Shown in pieces: positions 62,731 through 64,000 of a stretch of DNA of 64,000 bases. Position 1 is the first letter of the stretch. Each line of letters opens with the position of its first letter. Source of the stretch: Sphingomonas abietis (GTDB lineage: Bacteria > Pseudomonadota > Alphaproteobacteria > Sphingomonadales > Sphingomonadaceae); NCBI RefSeq assembly GCF_027625475.1, contig NZ_CP115174.1:62001-126000 (forward strand), read 5' to 3'. The notes below the pieces were generated by a model. It was not told the origin of the DNA and ran no database searches. It saw only the letters and a program-made list of their open reading frames with translations. Position numbers and translations under genes: made by a program.

Positions 62731-64000
62731 GTGACGAATCGGGATATGCAGGCACGTCGCGCAGCGTTGCCCGTCGTGATGGCGGTGGCGGCGGTGCTGG
62801 CCGGATCGGTCCTGCGCCTGTGGCATGTCGCAGGCGAGCCATTGTGGCTGGACGAGGCCTATAGCGCCTTTGCCGCCGATCACGGCTTCGCCTTCCTCTG
62901 GCATGTCGTTCCCCAATATGAGACCCACCCGCCGGTCTATTATTCGCTGCTGCGGATCTGGAGCGGATGGGCCGGCACCGGGCTGGTCGCGCGACGGGCG
63001 CTCGGGCTTCTTTGCGGTTTCGGGACGATCCTGGTGGTCGGCATGGTCGCGGCGCGGCTGGGGCGGATCACCCGTATGTCCCGCCGTGACCGGCTGTGGC
63101 TGATCGCGATCATGCTGTCCCTGGTGGCGCTCCAGCCGCTGCTGATCGCGATGAGCCGGCAGGTGCGGCCCTATCCGGTGATGATCCTCGTCTATGCGAC
63201 GAGCCTGCTGCCGCTGCTCCGGCTGATCCAGGATACCGCACGCCGAAACCGGCCGGATCGCGCCGCGATCGCCGGCTTCTTCCTCTGCGAGGCGCTGATG
63301 CTGTGGCTGCACAGCCTCGGCCCACTATTTGGTCTGTCGATGACGCTGGCGCTCGGTGTCGCGGTGCTGAAACCCGGCCTCGGTCGGCGCGACTGGACAT
63401 GGCTGGCGGGCGGGCAGGCGGTGGTCGGACTGATCTACCTGCCGGCCTTCCTGATCATGATCCATCAGGCGACCGGATGGGTGAGCAGCACCTGGGTGAC
63501 CTTCGCGATGGCCGACGTGCCGGTCGCGATCGGGCAGATCTATCTCGACTGGAATCTGTGGGCGCGCCTGATCGCGCTGGTGGCGGCGATCGTCGGCGCC
63601 ACCCTGCTGCTGCGGCGCCTGGGCGGCGGCCGGCTGCTGACCATCCTGCTGCTGATGGCGCTGCTGCCGGTGCTGCTGTCGATCCTGCTGTCGGCCCTGG
63701 TCTCGCCGGTGTTCCTGGCGCGGACATTGAGCCCGGCGGCGATCCCGGCCCTGCTGCTGCTCAGCGTCGGCCTGGTCTGGCCGGGGCGCTGGCTGTGGGC
63801 CGGGCTGGTGCCGCTCTCGGCCGTGCTGGGCTCGATGGTGATCATCGACCGGATGGAGGCGAGGGTCGGGCCGGCGCAGGATTGGTATGGCGCGATCGCC
63901 TGGCTCACCCCCCGCATGGCGCCGGGCGACGTGGTGTGGGCCTATCCCAATGAGGGCGCGCTACCGCTGGCCTATGCGTTGCGGGATCAGCGCCGGCACC
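62731..64000 (+). CDS. GT-C (ArnT/PMT-like) glycosyltransferase, 3' end beyond window
   Basis: A partial gene: 423 codons are present and the frame is open at the window edge. After a short N-terminus the first span (LPVVMAVAAVLAGSVLRLW) leads into the first extracytoplasmic loop with PLWLDEAYSAF (Asp41, Glu42) and ETHPPVYYSLLRIW, the DE...HPP pattern of GT39/ArnT-like transferases that use polyprenyl-phosphate sugars. At least eight further spans follow. Start is GTG 62731 (VTNRDMQ) or ATG 62746. It is divergent from the flavoprotein gene; the 159-bp gap holds an AT-richer stretch but no clear promoter. Confidence 0.85.
   Translation, partial: MTNRDMQARRAALPVVMAVAAVLAGSVLRLWHVAGEPLWLDEAYSAFAADHGFAFLWHVVPQYETHPPVYYSLLRIWSGWAGTGLVARRALGLLCGFGTILVVGMVAARLGRITRMSRRDRLWLIAIMLSLVALQPLLIAMSRQVRPYPVMILVYATSLLPLLRLIQDTARRNRPDRAAIAGFFLCEALMLWLHSLGPLFGLSMTLALGVAVLKPGLGRRDWTWLAGGQAVVGLIYLPAFLIMIHQATGWVSSTWVTFAMADVPVAIGQIYLDWNLWARLIALVAAIVGATLLLRRLGGGRLLTILLLMALLPVLLSILLSALVSPVFLARTLSPAAIPALLLLSVGLVWPGRWLWAGLVPLSAVLGSMVIIDRMEARVGPAQDWYGAIAWLTPRMAPGDVVWAYPNEGALPLAYALRDQRRH

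Overview
The window is a GC-rich (by eye about two thirds G+C), densely packed chromosomal segment from an alphaproteobacterium, most likely a member of the Sphingomonadales (Sphingomonas-like). Pointers are the BamE / ubiquinol-cytochrome c chaperone / DUF177 trio, the MetX-MetW pair, the HisC-TyrC pair known from Zymomonas, a degenerate RibB-RibA fusion and a GCTGAGCGCAGTCGAAG-type intergenic inverted repeat. I see no insertion sequence, prophage, CRISPR array or plasmid gene. Nearly all of the sequence is core or lineage-core metabolism. Long open frames opposite the real genes are GC-rich shadows and are left out.

Layout. 0-2 kb: chaperone and DUF177 genes facing bamE. 1.9-6.9 kb: a minus-strand run gltX, single-TM protein, ribD, ribE, ribB(X), ribH. 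7-16 kb: prs, a VOC protein, hisN, an AsmA protein, rpmI-rplT and pheS-pheT. 15.8-22.5 kb: metX-metW, hisC-tyrC and ftsE-ftsX-ydcF-plsC. 22.6-30 kb: a zinc-ribbon protein, tRNA-Leu(GAG), a secreted GH31 glucosidase, and a two-gene unit made of a glycosyltransferase and an 831-residue aminotransferase-flavoprotein fusion. 30-37.7 kb: a tightly coupled seven-gene operon encoding a TolC-like lipoprotein, a MacA-like adaptor, a split MacB (ATPase and permease), a secreted EF-hand protein and a two-component system. 37.8-42 kb: mntP under a yybP-ykoY (Mn2+) riboswitch, ppc and an HNH nuclease. 42-54 kb: gluQ, a HIG1 protein, cobalamin adenosyltransferase, egtB-egtD (ergothioneine), a 3-hydroxyacyl-CoA dehydrogenase with an exported HIT protein, a nucleoside transporter, a queuosine-precursor transporter, argB, yggT, folD and marC. 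54-64 kb: a membrane glycosylation-type region with two paralogous STT3/AglB-like multi-span proteins, GtrA, a polyprenyl-phosphate-type GT2, another large membrane protein, a UDP-galactopyranose-mutase-like flavoprotein, and the start of a GT-C transferase that runs off the window.

How the parts work together. The riboflavin run covers the later steps (RibD, RibB, RibH, RibE), but the RibA-like half of RibB has lost its zinc cysteines, so GTP cyclohydrolase II must be encoded elsewhere. The efflux operon couples export machinery to its own sensor-regulator through overlapping start and stop codons. The 54-64 kb block looks like machinery for lipid-linked sugar handling and transfer at the periplasmic face. 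The candidates most worth following for new biology are the aminotransferase-flavoprotein fusion (27.3-29.8 kb), the STT3-like paralogue pair and its neighbours, and the EF-hand protein inside the efflux/two-component operon.
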